A stretch of DNA of 6,494 nucleotides from positions 1 to 6,494 of the forward strand of contig JAGQHH010000096.1 of assembly GCA_020431945.1 (NCBI GenBank), read 5' to 3'. A program made the translations under genes and the position numbers. The first letter of the stretch is position 1; each line of letters begins with the position of its first letter. Below, piece by piece: positions 5,902 to 6,494 of this stretch. The DNA is from Cyanobacteria bacterium HKST-UBA02. GTDB lineage: Bacteria; Cyanobacteriota; Vampirovibrionia; Obscuribacterales; Obscuribacteraceae. The notes under the pieces are model-generated. The model was not told where the DNA came from. It ran no database searches and was given only the letters and a program-made list of their open reading frames with translations.

Positions 5902-6494
5902 CAGTTCGTTTCGCTTGGTTTGGCCTGCAAGTCCTCGGCAGAGGACGGCGGCTGGATGAACATGTCGACTTCTTTGCCGTTCTCTTTCTTGATTTTGAGC
6001 TTATTGCCGAAGAGCTTCTTGAGACCGCCACCGTCTTTCTTGTCACGGCTTTTCGTGCTCGGCTCCTGACGCCGGGCTGTGCGCAGACCGCTTTCGCTCT
6101 TGTCGCCGCCGGAAGAAACGCCGCTTGCCGTATTACCCTGCTTGCTCTCTTCTTCTCTCTGGCTGGTCAGCACTTTGTCTATATCCGATATCTGTTTGCG
6201 GGCGTGACGGACGAACTTGCCGCCGGGCTCCAGGGCTATGCCGCGCTCGAGCAGCACCCGGGCTGGAGCCAGATGCTCGTTCTGTTTGAGCAGCGAGCCG
6301 GCGCAATAGTAGGCATCAGCCATACGGGGATCGATAGCGATGGCCCGGGCGTAATATTTCAGAGACTCGTCGAGCTTTTTCTCGGATTCGAGAAGCTGGC
6401 CGATATTGTAATAAGCCGACGCGAATCCCGGATCGAGCTCGATGGCTCGTTTCCACTTGGCCAGGGCTTCATCGTTCTTCTTGAGCTGGAAAAG
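5901..6494 (-). CDS. TPR-repeat protein, C-terminal part (5' end beyond window)
   Basis: The frame is open to the right edge, so the gene is 5'-truncated here; the ATG at 6323 is internal and falls inside a repeat. The 197 visible residues begin LFQLKKNDEALAKWKRAIEL. They hold about three TPRs, with the usual landmarks in EALAKWKRAIELDPGFASAY, then YYNIGQLLESEKKLDESLKY, then YARAIAIDPRMADAYYCAGS and LLERGIALEPGG. From about residue 100 a low-complexity, charged tail begins, rich in S, K, E, G and R, with a basic patch GLKKLFGNKLKIKKENGKE before the C-terminus. TPR regions mediate protein-protein contacts; the basic tail could bind membrane or nucleic acid (inference). The stop overlaps the next start as TGATG. 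The function and full length cannot be read from this window. Confidence 0.88.
   Translation of the reverse strand, partial: LFQLKKNDEALAKWKRAIELDPGFASAYYNIGQLLESEKKLDESLKYYARAIAIDPRMADAYYCAGSLLKQNEHLAPARVLLERGIALEPGGKFVRHARKQISDIDKVLTSQREEESKQGNTASGVSSGGDKSESGLRTARRQEPSTKSRDKKDGGGLKKLFGNKLKIKKENGKEVDMFIQPPSSAEDLQAKPSETN

Noticed and set aside
6321..6323. ATG at 6323 as the start of the TPR gene
   Set aside because: The same frame is open to the window edge and encodes two good upstream TPR units, so this Met is internal.

Overview
The window is about 6.5 kb of gene-dense bacterial DNA. Every gene I can support lies on the minus strand, so the region reads from right to left. Genes overlap or nearly touch, and no gene-free stretch exceeds about 70 bases. 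I see no RNA genes, mobile elements, CRISPR arrays or origins. Composition is mid-GC with many C-ending codons before GA-starting codons, which gives a visible excess of TCGA. The host is not identifiable with certainty. The TPR-rich proteins, YgfZ and an A-type Fe-S carrier suggest an aerobic or oxygen-tolerant environmental bacterium. An uncultured lineage such as the Obscuribacterales-type Cyanobacteria relatives would fit, but this is a weak guess.

Right part (6494 to 3530): the end of a TPR protein with a low-complexity basic tail; a 193-residue protein I do not recognise, coupled to it by TGATG; an ABC ATPase starting with TTG; and its ABC-2 type permease, coupled by ATGA. The last two form a simple ABC-2 type transport unit. 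The TPR protein and the unknown protein are probably co-expressed with it.

Middle part (3540 to 1948): a membrane-anchored thioredoxin-fold protein whose CxxC has become NxxC, a NUDIX hydrolase with a perfect Nudix box, and an A-type iron-sulfur carrier (IscA/SufA/ErpA family). Each start overlaps or abuts the stop of the gene before it, so these probably belong to the same long transcript as the transporter.

Left part (1947 to 1): a 71-base gap holding a perfect 13-bp hairpin, then a 574-residue fusion of a full YgfZ/GcvT-like folate-binding protein with a C-terminal TPR region. After a 66-base gap comes the start of a secreted protein, of which only the signal peptide is visible.

The most interesting theme is an iron-sulfur and thiol-related block (degenerate thioredoxin, NUDIX, A-type carrier, YgfZ). 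In it YgfZ carries a TPR extension that may tether it to partner proteins. Known YgfZ biology (folate-dependent support of Fe-S enzymes) makes the pairing with an A-type carrier sensible. The functional link to the ABC unit and the unknown protein is inferred from gene order only.
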